A DNA stretch of 64,000 bases from Cryptomeria japonica (taxonomy: Eukaryota > Streptophyta > Pinopsida > Cupressales > Cupressaceae), in assembly GCF_030272615.1 (NCBI RefSeq), contig NC_081409.1:238975832-239039831 (forward strand), read 5' to 3'. This document shows positions 36,401 through 47,527 of this stretch, piece after piece. The notes beneath the pieces were generated by a model that saw only the letters and a program-made list of their open reading frames with translations, was not told the origin of the DNA and searched no databases. Numbering within the stretch: position 1 is the first letter of the stretch; every line of letters begins with the position of its first letter. The position numbers were made by a program, and so were the translations under genes.

Positions 36401-39400
36401 TCAGAAACGTCTCGGGGACGGGGGGACGGGGACGCGACGTCCCCTGCCGTCCCACCACCGCCACCCAAGCGCCGCCGGGACGCAGAGACGTCCCCGCGTC
36501 CCCGTGTCTCCCAGGGAGACGTGGAGATGTGGAGACATCTCCTTGGGAGACGTCTGGGCGTCTCCCAGAGAGACATGGAGACGCCTCCACGTCTCCTTGG
36601 GAGACGTTTGGGCGTCTCCCCGTCCTTCAAGAGACGTGCAGACGTCTCTCCAAGGACGAGGAGATGCCGAGACGTCTCCTGTCGCCCTCACTTATATGCA
36701 ATGTTTAAAATTAAAATTTTTAAAAAAAGTGAGTTTTAAAGTTTTTTGAGGGTTAAGGGGTAACTCTAATTGGACGTGGGCCAATAGAAAAACAACACCC
36801 GAGAACGCGCAAGGGGCGCTGCCCCCAAACCCCTGTTGAAAAATATAGGGGGAAACCGCACCGATAGAAGTAGGGAAAATCTAACCTCCAAGTTTGATTA
36901 GGCTCCATATAACAACACAACTTAGAAATCTTGGTATTTAGATTTAGTATTTCAAATTTTCTCTAGTCTCATTTGAAATGTAATTCTTACACTGTAATAC
37001 TGTCATACATCTTTTCAAAACTAGTTTTTCAAGTACTATATGTATATGTATAAGTATATGAGCACCACCACCCCGCCACCCCCCCCGCCGCCGTCCCCCC
37101 GCCGTCCCCAAATTTAGGCCCTTGGTCCCCCCGTCCCAGAAACGCGTCCCCCCCGTCCCCAACGCTCGTGGAACACTAGGTTTAACATTTTACAATACCA
37201 TCTTACATTGCCCGCAGAGGATGGTTACTAATTACACTTCTCCCTGAGAAGTTTACAATACCACCTTACATTGCCCGCAGAGGGTGGTTTAACATTTACA
37301 ATACCATCTTACATTGCCCGCAGAGGATGGTTAATAATTATACTTCTCCCTGAGAAGTTTTACAATACCACCTTACATTGCTCGCAGAGGGTGGTTTGAT
37401 ACAACACAACGTATCACTGAGATTGAGACTCCCTTTCAATTAGAGTTTCATTTTCCATAATACCAAGTCTGTCCCTGAAGTACGCAAACTTCACTTTGGA
37501 TAGAGGCTTGGTAAGAATATCTGCAACCTGCTCATCAGTGCTGACATACTTCAGCTGAATAGCACCTCTTTGCACCATGTCCCGAATGAAATGATAGTGA
37601 GTTTCCACATGTTTTGACCTGTCATGAAACACTGGGTTGATGGACATCTTAATACAACTCTGGTTATCACAGTGAATAATTGTAGGATCCCAAGCCTGAC
37701 CAAACAGCCCTGCAAGAAGCTTGCGAAGCCACACTGCTTCTCTAGAAGCTACACTTGCTGCAATATACTCAGCTTCAGCAGTACTCAATGCCACTAAGGA
37801 TTGTTTCCTGCAAGCCCAAGAGATTACTACGGATCCCAAGCTAAAACAAATACCGGAGGTGCTTTTCCTGTCTTTGATGCTTCCAGCCCAGTCTGCATCT
37901 AAATAACCTTCCAAGGTTATTGGAGTGTTAAGTGGATACTTCAGCCCAAAACCAACTGTGCCTCGCAAGTATCTTAGGATATGCTTGGCTGCAACAAGAT
38001 GAACATGTTTGGGCATGCTCATGAACTGGCTGAGAGCATTCACAGCAAAACATATGTCTGGTCTAGTGTTAACTAGATACATCAGTGATCCAATCAACTG
38101 TCGGTACTCGGATGGATCTGCAAATTCAGAGTTAGCTGCAGAAACAATTTAACTTCTTTAAGTTAGATTCCATAGGAGTAGACATGGGTTTACAATCTAT
38201 CATTCTAAATCTTTTCAAAATGTCAATAGTATACTTTCCTTGACTTAGAAAAATTTCGTTAGATCTTTGCCATACTTCTAGACCTAGAAAATAATGCATT
38301 AGACCTAAGTCTTTCATTTCAAATTCTGAAGCTAGTTCTTTCTTGCATCTAATAATAAGTTCATCTTTACCAATAAGGAATAAGTCATCCACATAAAAAA
38401 CTAGAATTAGCATTTCATCATTGGCTACCTTAAGGTATATGTTAGAGTCAGCATCATTTTTACAAAAGCCTAGACTTAGCAAGTATTTATCAATTCTTTC
38501 ATACCAAGCACGAGGAGCTTGTTTAAGTCCATACAGAGCTTTCTTTAACCTACACACATGGGTTAATCTATCCTAAATCTCATAACCCTCAGGTTGCTCA
38601 ATATAGACTTCTTCCTCAATGACACCATTGAGGAAGGCAGTCTTAACATCCATCTAATGTAGTTTCCAACCCCTAGCAGCAGCAATGGCTATTATAGTTC
38701 TAATAGAAGTATATCTAGCAACAGGAGCAAATGTTTCTTCATAGTCTATGCCTTCCTTTTGAGAAAAACCACGAGCTACAAATCTAGCCTTATATTTTTC
38801 AATACTACCATCAGCATTATGTATAATTTTAAATAACCATTTAGAGGAAACAACAGATTTACCTTTGGGTCTGGGCACAATGTCCCACACATCATTCTTG
38901 ATAATTGACTAATATTCTTCATCCATAGCAAGCTTCCAAGCATGATGAATCAAGGCTTCTTCAACATTGCAAGGTTCAGTTTCAATGAGATTGCACATCA
39001 AAGCAACGTAGCTGGAGAATACCTGAGGTCTCTTAGTTTCACGAAAGGTGTCATTGGGAGCAGCAAATCTTTCAGCTTCTTGAATGGTGTTCCTTACCCA
39101 AAGAGGCCTCTTTTTGGTAATGACAATGTCACCAGGAATATCAGTGGGATTCATGGGCTCTGGTGGATCATCATGATCATCTTGAGGTGGAGGTTCCACT
39201 TGCTCCCTCTGAATCTCAGGGTTAGAATCAACATTTATATCTTGATTGTCATTAGCTTCATCAATAACACAAGAACCTTTCGATTTCTTAAAAGCAATAT
39301 CTTCTTCAAATGTAACATCCCTACTTACCTCAACATACCTTTGACCTAGGATGTATATTCTGAATGCCTTGGAGGATTCACTGTAACCGACTAGAATGCC

Positions 39401-42400
39401 TTTCTTTCCGGAGGGTTCCAACTTGGTTCGCTTTTCTTTGGGCACATGAACATAAACAGGACTTCCAAAGATTCTAAGGTGACTGATGTCTGGTTTGGAT
39501 CCTATGAAGGCTTCTTCAGGGGTCATGTTCTTTAGAACACGGTGAGGGCATCTATTTTGGATATATACTGCTGTTCGGGAGGCCTCTGCCCATAGGGAGG
39601 TCTGCAAGTCTTGATCGTGAATCATAGCCTTTGCAACCTCCACGACAGTCCTATTCTTTCTTTCGGCAACACCATTTTGTTGAGGATTGTATGGAACACA
39701 AAACTCCCTCTTAATTCCTGACTCAACACAAAAATCATAAAAGCTACCGGAGGTGTACTCACCTCCATTGTCAGATCTTAAACATTTAATTCTTTTACCA
39801 GAGGAGTTTTCAGTTAATGCTTTGAACTCTTTGAATTTACTTAGGACTTCATCAGATTCTTTAGATTTCAAGAAGTAGATCCAAGTTTTCCTAGAGAAAT
39901 CATCTATGAAGATTACATAATAAAGAAATCCACTAGGAGATGCTATAGACATAGGACCACATAAATCAAAGTGAACAAGTTCTAGTTTGTCTTTAGCTCT
40001 ATTTTCACTTTTATGAAATGGACTTTTAACATTTTTACCTATAGCACAACCTTTACAAGTGTTATCATGGATTTGACTGAGTTTAGGCAAACCTTTGACT
40101 AACTTTTCAAGGGATGGAAGAGCTTGATAATGCAAGTGTCCAAGCCTTCTATGCCATAACTCACAAGATTCAGGAACCTCATTAATGAGTGCTTGGATAG
40201 GGTTAGTAGAGAGCTTATAAAGACTATCATATCTATGACCAATTATACGAGCAGATTTAAAACTAGATTTCTTAGGCCATGGAAGAACTTTTCCATCAGA
40301 AAATGCAATTTGATAACCTTTATCTTCTGGAGCAGAAATGGAAATTAGGTTTCTTTTAATTCCAAGAACAAACAAGATATCACTGAGGTGCAAGGAAATA
40401 CCAAAAACTAAATTTAGAGAAGTAGAGTCAGAACCTCTTACCGAATAACGAGCGTCATCACCAATTACTACATGAAGGCTGGTATCCTTTTCTACTAAGT
40501 CTAAAAGGTGATCACAGTAGCCTATGATGTGTCTGGAGGCACCACTGTCAATCAACCAAGTATTGTTATCTGAAGGAACACTGCTAGACAGAGCGGAGAT
40601 GAATAAAAAATCATCATTTTGTTCTTATACTTCATTTAGGTTGGTTTCACTTTGGTTACGGTTATACTGACATTCTTTAGCATAGTGACCAAATTTGTCA
40701 CATCTAAAGCAACGGACACGCGAGGTATCTCTTGGTTTCTTCCAAGGGTGTTGGGAACTAAATGGTCTGAATTCCCTATTTCTTTTTTGATAAGGTTTCT
40801 TCCAATTTCCCCCTTTCTTGCATTGAGCTGCAAGCATGTGATGATCATCTATATGGGAACTTTTGGTTTGCCCTCTTGTGATGAGGCGAGACTCTTCTTG
40901 GATACAATCATTTTTAAGGCGATCAAGGGTGGGTAACCCAATCCTACCACTTATGGTTTGGATAAATGACTCCCATGAGTGAGGTAGACCATTTAGGGCA
41001 ATCATGACAAGATCTTTATCTTCCATGTTATGGCCAATTAAACCTAGCTGACTCTTTAGTTCTGAAATTCTCATAAAGTAGGAAATAACAGAATCTTCTT
41101 TTGCCATTTTGATATTAAGTAGTTGTTGTCTTAAAGTAATTGCCCTACTGAGATTGTTAATTTCATATGTACCTTGTAAATGGTTGAACATTTCCCTTGC
41201 AGTGGTCAATGAGGCAATAGAGGTGACTAGGTGGTCTTAGACTGAATCAATGAGAATCTTCCTGGCCTTGACAGCATCCTTTTTGAATTGTTTTAGCTCG
41301 GTTGCATCCGTAGGTTCAGTTAGCTCTTTTGCTTCTATGAATTGGAGAAGATCTTCTTCCTCTAGAGCCAACTTGATTCGAACTTTCCAGGCAGTAAAGT
41401 TTAGATTCCCATCAAGCCTATCTTCAACTTTCAGCCCCATTGACCTAACTTGAAATGAGACACCAATCTGGAAATAAAGGAGCACTGAATTTTGAAATCT
41501 GAAAGTTGATCTAGCCTATAGCTCTGATACCATGTTAATTTTAACACTTTCAAATTGATATAACTTAGAATTTATAGCTTAGTTTCTAATTAGTTAATTT
41601 AACTAAAAGAAAATGGCAATATAGAAATGAACAAGTTGAGAGCAAGACACAATTACCCTGGGAAAACCTCCTAGGAGGAAAAACCTAGCCAGAAAAGATC
41701 CTTAGATCTGATTATGGATTATAGTTATGTAATCAATACAACACTTATCTCTGATATTTGCAGATTCAGATGTTGCTGTCCAGAAGGTGCCTTCAACATT
41801 CACTTGCTGTCATATGCAGAATAGATACTGCTGCTCCCTTCTTCAAATTGTAGGCTTCTAAAAATTATGTTGTGTATGACCCTTGAATTGACAGTCCTTC
41901 AATTAGTGCTTTGCTGGATATTGATGGCTGGTAGACCTCCAATTAGTTTGTTGTGCAACCTCCAATCAGCTTGTTGTACATACCCTTGAATGTTGCCAAA
42001 TACCCTAAGGTGAATTTCGCATCTTCAAATGGTGAATGAGGTTGCTGCTTGAAGTAGACTGAAGTTCGCACTATATATGAATTTTGCATCAGATGGGAGA
42101 GCTTGTGTTTTTCTTGAGTGAATAACAAATGAATCTTGATCTTTTATTTATATGGAGCGAACTCCTTAACTAGGTCGGCTTTTCCAATAATTAAACTTTT
42201 AATTATTTCCTGTTTAACTGCCTTGTTAATAGGGTCGGCCCTATTGGATAGCATGCTGAGTGTTTATTTGGTAGCGTGGGGGATAGGGCCACGTTGGAGG
42301 GAAGAGGGGCCAACCTCTTTTTGGGCAGATTCCAATGTTGCCCAAGGCAATATGAATCCGCCCTTCCCTAATTAATATCAACAACGTCAACTAACTGTAA

Positions 42401-45400
42401 TGCCCCCTAATTGAGAATGCCTAAATTTGCCCTAATTCTCAATTTCCAAATAAATAAGTGGGGCTAGAAAATACCTTTCACCTGATTGAAACCCTACAAA
42501 CAGATTAGAAACCATTTACAGCAATAATTTCAATAAACAAATTATCATAATTAAGCATTATAAAATTCATGACAGATTTATCAATTCAGTCATAAAGCAT
42601 TCAAATATATATGGAAGGCTCAACCATTGGAGAGCATGGGATAAAGTGACTTCAATGGGGTGTCTCAGACCCTATACCCTAGGCCCAAGAGTGGATATAC
42701 CATCCTCTTGGCCTCATGTGGCCCATGCCATCCATATGAGGTGAGGTGTCTGCTTTCCCTTCCCCCTCATCTTGCCAACTATTTCCCTCTCCCTATGATT
42801 GGGCTTCTTGTTTTGATTCACCATGATAGGGGGATGAGATTACAATACGGTTCCCCGGAAGCCCATCTCTCCTAAGCCCAAAGGCAGTACTCTTTGTACC
42901 CCCTTGGCCTCATGCGACTATCTGATCCACACATTGAGGTGGCGTACCTAGAAGAGTGCCCCATCACCGTACCCCTCTTGAAAACCTTATTTCCCCTACC
43001 ATGGCTGGATATAATAATCAGATAGAATATATATAGAGCATCCTATATTATATCACGTATTAAACAGTCATAAGCAACAGCATATTATTATTCATCAATG
43101 AGCAGATAATATCCATCATGCTGCGTACAAAGAATTCATAAATTCTGCTATTTTTTGTTCTTAAGGTCTGCTCCTTAAGTTTGCTCTGAATCTATATAAT
43201 TATTTATTTTTCTAATTCCCCTTAATGCTCTCAAGACAATATTTATTTATACCCTCTAAGGTGTCCTTTCCCACCAAGAGTTATGTCTCTTTAATCAGGT
43301 TGGCTCGGTATTAAACACTTTATTTTCATTTATCAATTTCCTTGCCCAAAGAGACCGCACCTATCTTGGGAGGTTGACCAGAAAAATAATAATTTATTTA
43401 ATTTTTTTGCCCAAGACTTTCTTCCAAGTCGGCCATCTTTAATCATGACCTAATTCAGGTCGGCCCCTGCTCATTCCATGGATGATGTTTTTACTATTAA
43501 TATCTGCCAGCAACCCAGTTTGATGAAGGCTGTGGCCGCTTAAGCAAGGACATGACACTGGCAAAAAATATTCCTCAACTAACTCACAAACTATGAATTA
43601 AATTCTGCAATGGCCCCTACTTAATCTATTTCATTATACTAAAGTTGATTGATATTCTTCAATTAGTTATTAACAAGTTCTTATTTATTTTCCTCATTAG
43701 ATGATTAATTTCATTATTCATAGTTTTTAATATAGATATCAGACCTTGCTACTACTTCAGTTTTAAGGGAGAAGAGTCTATTTATGTTACCAAAGTGCTT
43801 AGAGACCAAATACAATAGGTTCCCTCAAAGTTTACAGATCCAAGCCCTTACCTATCTTGGGTCTATACCCTCAAAGCTTATGGGTCGCTGATCCCACCCT
43901 ATCTTGGGACTTAACCTATTGCTTGGATTTAGACTGCCCCTCTTTGGAACATCTCATTCCCATCTTCTTAAATACTGATAGTAATAACATGATTTAGACT
44001 ATAAGTATACTAATTTCTTATGTATTATGAATATATACGAAATTAAGTATGACTGTCATACATATTGCAGTCCATATCAATATTACTATTAATTATGTAT
44101 AAGAACATTATCAGGTTTCATATATTAAGCATACATACTCAGCTCATCCCCATGCATACCACCAATAACAAAGATGTTACTGCTTGTAACTTAATAACAG
44201 TTCTGATCTTATCAATCCATGGTGATGTTATTGGATGCTTTGATTCCTTTCCTTTATATCTCTCAATGTGAGGGAGAGGTCACACCTCTTCATCATGCAT
44301 GCCCTTTGGCAAGAGACTCACCCTTTCACCATTAGAACTGATTATGAAAGGGACATAACCTTTCATAATCAGTTCTGCACTTCTTATTTAAATCAGATCT
44401 GCACTTCTCATTTTTCAAATTCTCCCCCCCTAAAATGAGTTTCCCTTCTCCTTTTTATATCTCACATTAGAGGAAGTCACAACTTATCATTTCATGCCTT
44501 TTGACCTTTCATTAACTTTAATCAAATTTTAATTATATTTTTTATATTTTAATTTTAGTTTTTATATTGTAGAACTATGAAGGATAACTGAACAAGGTAA
44601 TAGCAATATACCAAGAGAGAAAACATCATGAAATGAAGATAAGTTTACCCTGGAGAAACCCACTGTGGATGAAAAACTCCAACAAAGATGTGACCGCAAC
44701 TTATGTATTTGAAGATGGATTTACAAGGAGGTGTCAACCATCAATCGTGCAAAGTAGAACTCTTTCACACTAAGAACAGCTCCAACAACCTCACAAACTC
44801 TCCACAGTGTGCTTTCCCCTACTCTGCTGCTTTGACAGTCAACAAAACTTGAGATTTCCTAAAAACCCCTCTTACTACAGCCCTCACAACGCATGTGAAT
44901 CACTAAGAATTGTTTAAAAAACACCCCACATGGGCTCCAAATAGTTTTACAACACATGGAAACTGAAGACTGAGAACACAGTCAAGGAGAAGAAAAATGG
45001 ATAACCAACACGTCACTAGATGCACACGTGTCATGACAAAATCACTGCTTTTGCAAGAGAGCCATTTTTTTTCCCCCAGTGGATAATGAATTCACTGCAG
45101 CTTTTGCACTTTTACCACATGCTGCAATTGGCAATTTTGCCGAAATTAATAAGCACTTCGTTTCAAAGATCCTTTCACACACCAAAGCCTAGACATAGAT
45201 GTCCCATACCACCATATTAGAAAATAAGTCCCTGTCCCAAAACATGTCATGAACAGCAAAAACCAGATCCTTTTCTGATCACACCTCCCCAATATGGAGA
45301 AGCTTTTGGTCCCCAAAAGCTAGAAATTTAATGGATGAGAGTGCAATAATCCCCAAGCTGATGATGACACATATGTCATTTCAGCTTGCACCACAATACA

Positions 45401-47432
45401 AAAGCCCACAAAAATTTAGTACAACTCTGCCTCGAGTGTCTAGATGATGTTGTGAAAATTTGCTTGAAAATGGAGCAACCATTGCAACATTTCCTTCCTT
45501 CATAGGTACAATTTGTGTGTTAACACCCATCTTCCCATGAAGATTTAGGATCTCGGAGGACTACTTCTTGCCATTAAAAGCATACAACATGAAAGATCTG
45601 CCATTCTTGATGTCCAGTATTTGTTCTCCCTAACAAATGACTGCCTTTCATTCATACAAGTAGGGGCTGCCAAAGATAAACAGAAGCCAAAAGCATCCAG
45701 CCAAATGAATAGCTGCTCTGCCTTAAGGTTAAGATTCTGTTTTTTTCCGTTCCCTTGTTTGGACATGGAATTGCCTGTGCAGTAATAATGATTGTTGGTT
45801 CCCTGCATGGGACTTTAATTTCTCAGCAGGTGCTACTTAGAAAATTAAAGAGCCTCTTTCCAGCTAAGGTTTGAGCCTAACTGTACCAGACCAAACTATT
45901 AAAAACAATAATTAGATGTCCTATCATAATTCTAAAGTATATCAGATTATCCTGCTCTAACTAATAGTTGTCAATTGACGTCTGCCAGAAAGATGTTGTG
46001 AAAAGACCTGACGCTACAATACTTTAACCACAAAGTGAAAGATTATAAAATGGAACAGAATCTCATCATGCATATATACCACTACTAGATATACAACCAA
46101 CAGCCTGGGAAGGCCCAAAATACCTGGCATCAAACCTAACATTGATGTTAGAATTGGAAGAATGTTAAGATGCCAATAAATCAATCAGGCAATTGCATCC
46201 CCCAAGCAAACTTTTGGTGTAGATTGTTCAATTTTAGAATGAACTGATGCAAACCTCGTACTGAAACTTGAAGAAGAACCTAAAGCTTTGGAATAAATTT
46301 CTTTCCACCTGCTCAACATAAGTTGCACAAGCTTAAGAGATCACCATCATGGCAGCAAGGGATGCATTGATAATTCCCTCCTAAGATCCTTCCATTTTTT
46401 TAAACAATATGTCCATTTTTTAAGCAACTTGATCATATTTTCCCTGCTTAAAATGAATCATCTTCCATGTAGATATTGTATAATAACAATCAAATTCATG
46501 AAGAGTCGACACAATTTCTATTAAGTGGATATATTGATATCTCAAGAGGCGATGCTCTGCCTGCCCTCTTTCAAGAAGCGAGAATAGCTAAGGTAGAAGA
46601 ATTCTGGATCAAAAATTATTTCTGAGTAAGGAGATGGTGGCATAAATGACTTCAACCAACCTATTGCATTGAAGCAAGAGCCTAAATGTGTGTCCTCGCA
46701 TTTCCTTCTCGCCCCTTACTCACATAGCAAAAGAATTCGGCCATTGAGGTAGGGAGGAACTGGCCAGGACTGACCAACCTGTCGGATTCAGTTCACTGGG
46801 CATATTGCATATATTATAAATAATTAGATGGATGAGTGAATCACAAAACCAAGGCACAAAGGAAGGGCGAGAAATTAACTTGTAACTAAATAATTGTTGA
46901 AAAAAAATTTTGGTAGAAGATCTACACTTCAAAGGAAGCTAGTGTTTTCACAACGTGCATTTGCCGGAACACCCTTTGTTTGTAAGCTTCATCATTGTGA
47001 CTACGGGGAGTTCTATAGACTATTTTAATCCAGCCACAATAATAAAATCATTTCATTTCACAGTAGAACCAAACTTCAAATCCCAGGAAACTTGTCCAAC
47101 TTGCTGGATGCGCTGTATCCCTGACGGATAATACTGCATACGAGTAGTGGATAAACTTAAAAAAACAAATATGGCCCATTGAGATGGCAATCTAAGCCTA
47201 AGGTTACTTGAGAACACCACTTCACCAAATTTTAAGAAAATTAGAAAAAAAACAAGTAGGGGAACAATTGAAACTTGCTTACCTGTTTAGAGGATCGACA
47301 CAGGGATCCAATCTGCAGATTTTGCAGCTTATTTCGAAAGGCAAGCTGCACATCAATGGTGCCCTGGAGCTCCAGTATTGCCCATTCCATACAATCTTCT
47401 TTGCTGCAATTGCATTTTAACTTTATCTGCAT
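30489..47432 (-). CDS. CTF8: Ctf8, subunit of the Ctf18 alternative clamp loader (CTF18-RFC)
   Basis: Three exons on the minus strand, 47432-47283, 30965-30743 and 30541-30489, give 141 codons plus TAA. Exon 1 encodes MQIKLKCNCSKEDCMEWAIL and LCRSSKQ, ending CAG/GTAAGC. Exon 2 opens after TTCCAG with DNYFFTVGYHELEGKKVPL and ends in IIKQKILFKTRPKALIS; its donor is GA/GTATTG. Exon 3 opens after CATGCAG and adds KPEVKEKKITPLDASAS. Phases 0 and 1 fit exactly. The TVGYHEL..GKKVPL..PL.VL and KILFKTRPK motifs are hallmarks of Ctf8, which with Dcc1 binds Ctf18-RFC to load PCNA and support sister-chromatid cohesion. Intron 1 is 16,317 bp and full of transposons; intron 2 is 201 bp. No stop or missing motif, so it is probably functional. 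Confidence 0.9.
31535..31753. repeat. Intronic tandem repeat, left part
   Basis: The unit with tgacatttagtctctcag, aagacagatttgcttgaga and aaaaagggcaa recurs to the right of the solo LTR at 32690-32770 and again, diverged, near 32800-32880. So an old tandem array surrounds the LTR. Confidence 0.55.
31754..32670 (+). mobile_element. Solo LTR of the PMD-element family, expanded palindromes
   Basis: Starts TGTCTAAACACC and ends CCATATACA, with the family landmarks cttttctacccatgacac, tctatatagg and gagctcttgtacacacataa. At 917 bp it is about 130 bp longer than its relatives because the attaattaaataaa palindromes are repeated more often. No matching 5-bp flanks: AAGAT left, GATGG right. Confidence 0.8.
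32671..33597. other. Intron sequence, no gene seen
   Basis: Holds the right-hand copies of the intronic tandem repeat (to about 32880), then AT-rich sequence with nothing recognised. Confidence 0.4.
33598..34990. mobile_element. Solo LTR with perfect GACCA target duplication
   Basis: The unit starts TGTAATGTCCCC and ends GGGGGAGATATGATA. GACCA flanks both sides (33593-33597 and 34991-34995). The last two bases are TA rather than CA, one transition away. It contains a 103-bp tandem duplication and no coding sequence. Confidence 0.65.
34252..34457. repeat. 103-bp tandem duplication, nearly identical
   Basis: gattaactatatgaatatg (34252) to gcgaggaatatg is repeated directly from 34355 with only a few differences, so the event is recent. 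It lies inside the GACCA-flanked solo LTR. Confidence 0.85.
35199..36050 (-). repeat. 3' LTR of the copia element
   Basis: Near-identical to 41533-42383. Small differences include a 2-bp change at actatctt/actcctt and gatgtagcg/ggtagcg. Confidence 0.95.
36051..36060 (-). promoter_or_regulatory. Polypurine tract of the copia element
   Basis: Minus-strand TAAGAGGGAG immediately precedes the 3' LTR start TGTTGATATT. Confidence 0.85.
36165..37394 (-). repeat. Array of eight 27-nt hairpins with compensating changes
   Basis: Units at 36165-36191, 36207-36233, 36253-36279, 36319-36345, 37198-37224, 37261-37287, 37304-37330 and 37368-37394 all share the loop ttgcccgcagag (one c/t and one g/a change). 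The five outer bases pair: CCATC with GATGG in four units, CCACC with GGTGG in three, and CCATT with GATGG (one wobble) in one. Three further hairpins, ACTTCTC-3 nt-GAGAAGT, lie at 36292-36308, 37236-37252 and 37342-37358. They form the copia 3' untranslated region; the MITE sits in the middle. Confidence 0.85.
36352..37178. mobile_element. hAT-type MITE, 827 bp, nested in the copia element
   Basis: Terminal inverted repeats CAGTGTTCCACG and (reversed) TAGTGTTCCACG are flanked by a perfect 8-bp target duplication GGTTTAAC (36344-36351 and 37179-37186), the signature of hAT elements. The left 340 bp is very GC-rich and packed with GAGACG/CGTCTC, including two identical-stem palindromes at 36545-36566 and 36599-36620 (GGGAGACG...CGTCTCCC). 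Such subterminal repeats usually bind transposase. No transposase is encoded; open frames here are by-products of the GC-rich repeats. Confidence 0.9.
37414..41485 (-). pseudogene. gag-pol: Ty1/copia Gag-Pol polyprotein
   Basis: One frame from about 41485 to 38145, then a one-base frameshift to 37414. Gag (UBN2-like) spans to about 40650 and ends with the knuckle CFRCDKFGHYAKEC. Protease has LIDSGASRHIIG near 40560. The pre-integrase has LWHRRLGHLHYQAL and CKGCAIGK. The integrase core shows FIDDFSRKTWIYFLK, LRSDNGGEY and VPYNPQQNGVAERKNRT, so the DDE residues are present. RT shows KWLFKIIHNADGS, DVKTAFLNG, LYGLKQAPRAWY and the catalytic FYVDDLFLIG near 38385. RNase H has YLDADWAGSIKDRKSTSG, ALSTAEAEY and the final ILTKPLSK. 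Stops at 41237, 40622, 38906, 38654 and 38573 are TAA or TAG. With a frameshift near 38145 it cannot make full-length protein. Confidence 0.95.
41521..41532 (-). promoter_or_regulatory. Primer binding site, initiator Met-tRNA type
   Basis: Minus-strand TGGTATCAGAGC directly follows the 5' LTR, the standard plant copia PBS. Confidence 0.95.
41533..42383 (-). repeat. 5' LTR of the copia element
   Basis: Minus-strand start TGTTGATATTAATTAGGG and end TTAACA, near-identical to the 3' LTR. Confidence 0.95.
42396..43577. mobile_element. LTR-like unit, probable solo LTR
   Basis: Starts TGTAATGCCCCC, like the GACCA-flanked LTR at 33598, and is bounded by AACTAAC on the left (42389-42395) and again at 43577-43583. 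The exact right end is unsure. The interior has ggtcggc-type motifs and a GC-richer block at 42620-42980 but no coding sequence. Confidence 0.4.
43584..47282. other. Rest of CTF8 intron 1, unassigned repeats
   Basis: No coding motif found. Parts resemble retroelement leader sequence (ttaccctggagaaacccac near 44650). A perfect 9-bp hairpin AGCTTTTGG-3 nt-CCAAAAGCT lies at 45301-45321. A minus-strand open frame at 45545-45808 is not recognised. Confidence 0.35.
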
Positions 47433-47498
47433 TTTGTTTTTCCAGTTTACTACACTATTGATTCAGCGGATTGGGATTGCTGATATTTAATTTTAGGG

Positions 47499-47527
47499 TT
47501 TTGAAAATTGGCGGGAGTTAAGAGCGC
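47499..47527 (-). promoter_or_regulatory. E2F-like site and telo-box upstream of CTF8
   Basis: Minus-strand CTCCCGCCAAT (47517-47527), close to the E2F consensus TTSSCGSS, is followed by AAACCCTAA, a telo-box, within 15 bp. They lie about 70-95 bp upstream of the CTF8 ATG. In plants both motifs are typical of S-phase replication genes, which fits Ctf8. This is inferred from motif and position only. Confidence 0.55.

Larger units (their letters stand above)
35199..42383 (-). mobile_element. Full-length Ty1/copia retrotransposon, recently inserted, coding region broken
   Basis: LTRs of 852 bp (35199-36050) and 851 bp (41533-42383) start TGTTAATTTT and end ATCAACA on the plus strand and differ at roughly 15-20 sites by eye. 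On the minus strand the 5' LTR is followed by TGGTATCAGAGC, complementary to initiator Met-tRNA, and the 3' LTR is preceded by the purine tract TAAGAGGGAG. Flanks CCGTC and ACGTC are a 5-bp target duplication with one mismatch. Gag, protease, integrase, RT and RNase H lie in that order, which defines Ty1/copia. A hAT-type MITE and an array of small hairpins sit between pol and the 3' LTR. The element lies in CTF8 intron 1 in the gene's own orientation. Confidence 0.95.
30966..47282 (-). other. Giant intron 1 of CTF8 (16.3 kb)
   Basis: It begins GTAAGC at 47282 and ends TTCCAG at 30966. It holds a tandem array split by a solo LTR (31754-32670), a second solo LTR (33598-34990), a copia element with a nested MITE (35199-42383), an LTR-like unit (42396-43577) and about 3.7 kb of unassigned sequence. 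Confidence 0.85.

Noticed and set aside
36247-36749. Overlapping open frames in the GC-rich block (up to 158 codons)
   Set aside because: Open in several frames at once on both strands because of GAGACG repeats in the MITE; no domain.
36165-37394. CRISPR array
   Set aside because: Spacing of the 27-nt units is irregular, stems covary, spacers are themselves repeated, and the setting is a plant retrotransposon.
45545-45808. 87-codon minus-strand frame in the CTF8 intron
   Set aside because: No recognisable domain and no splice signals linking it to CTF8.
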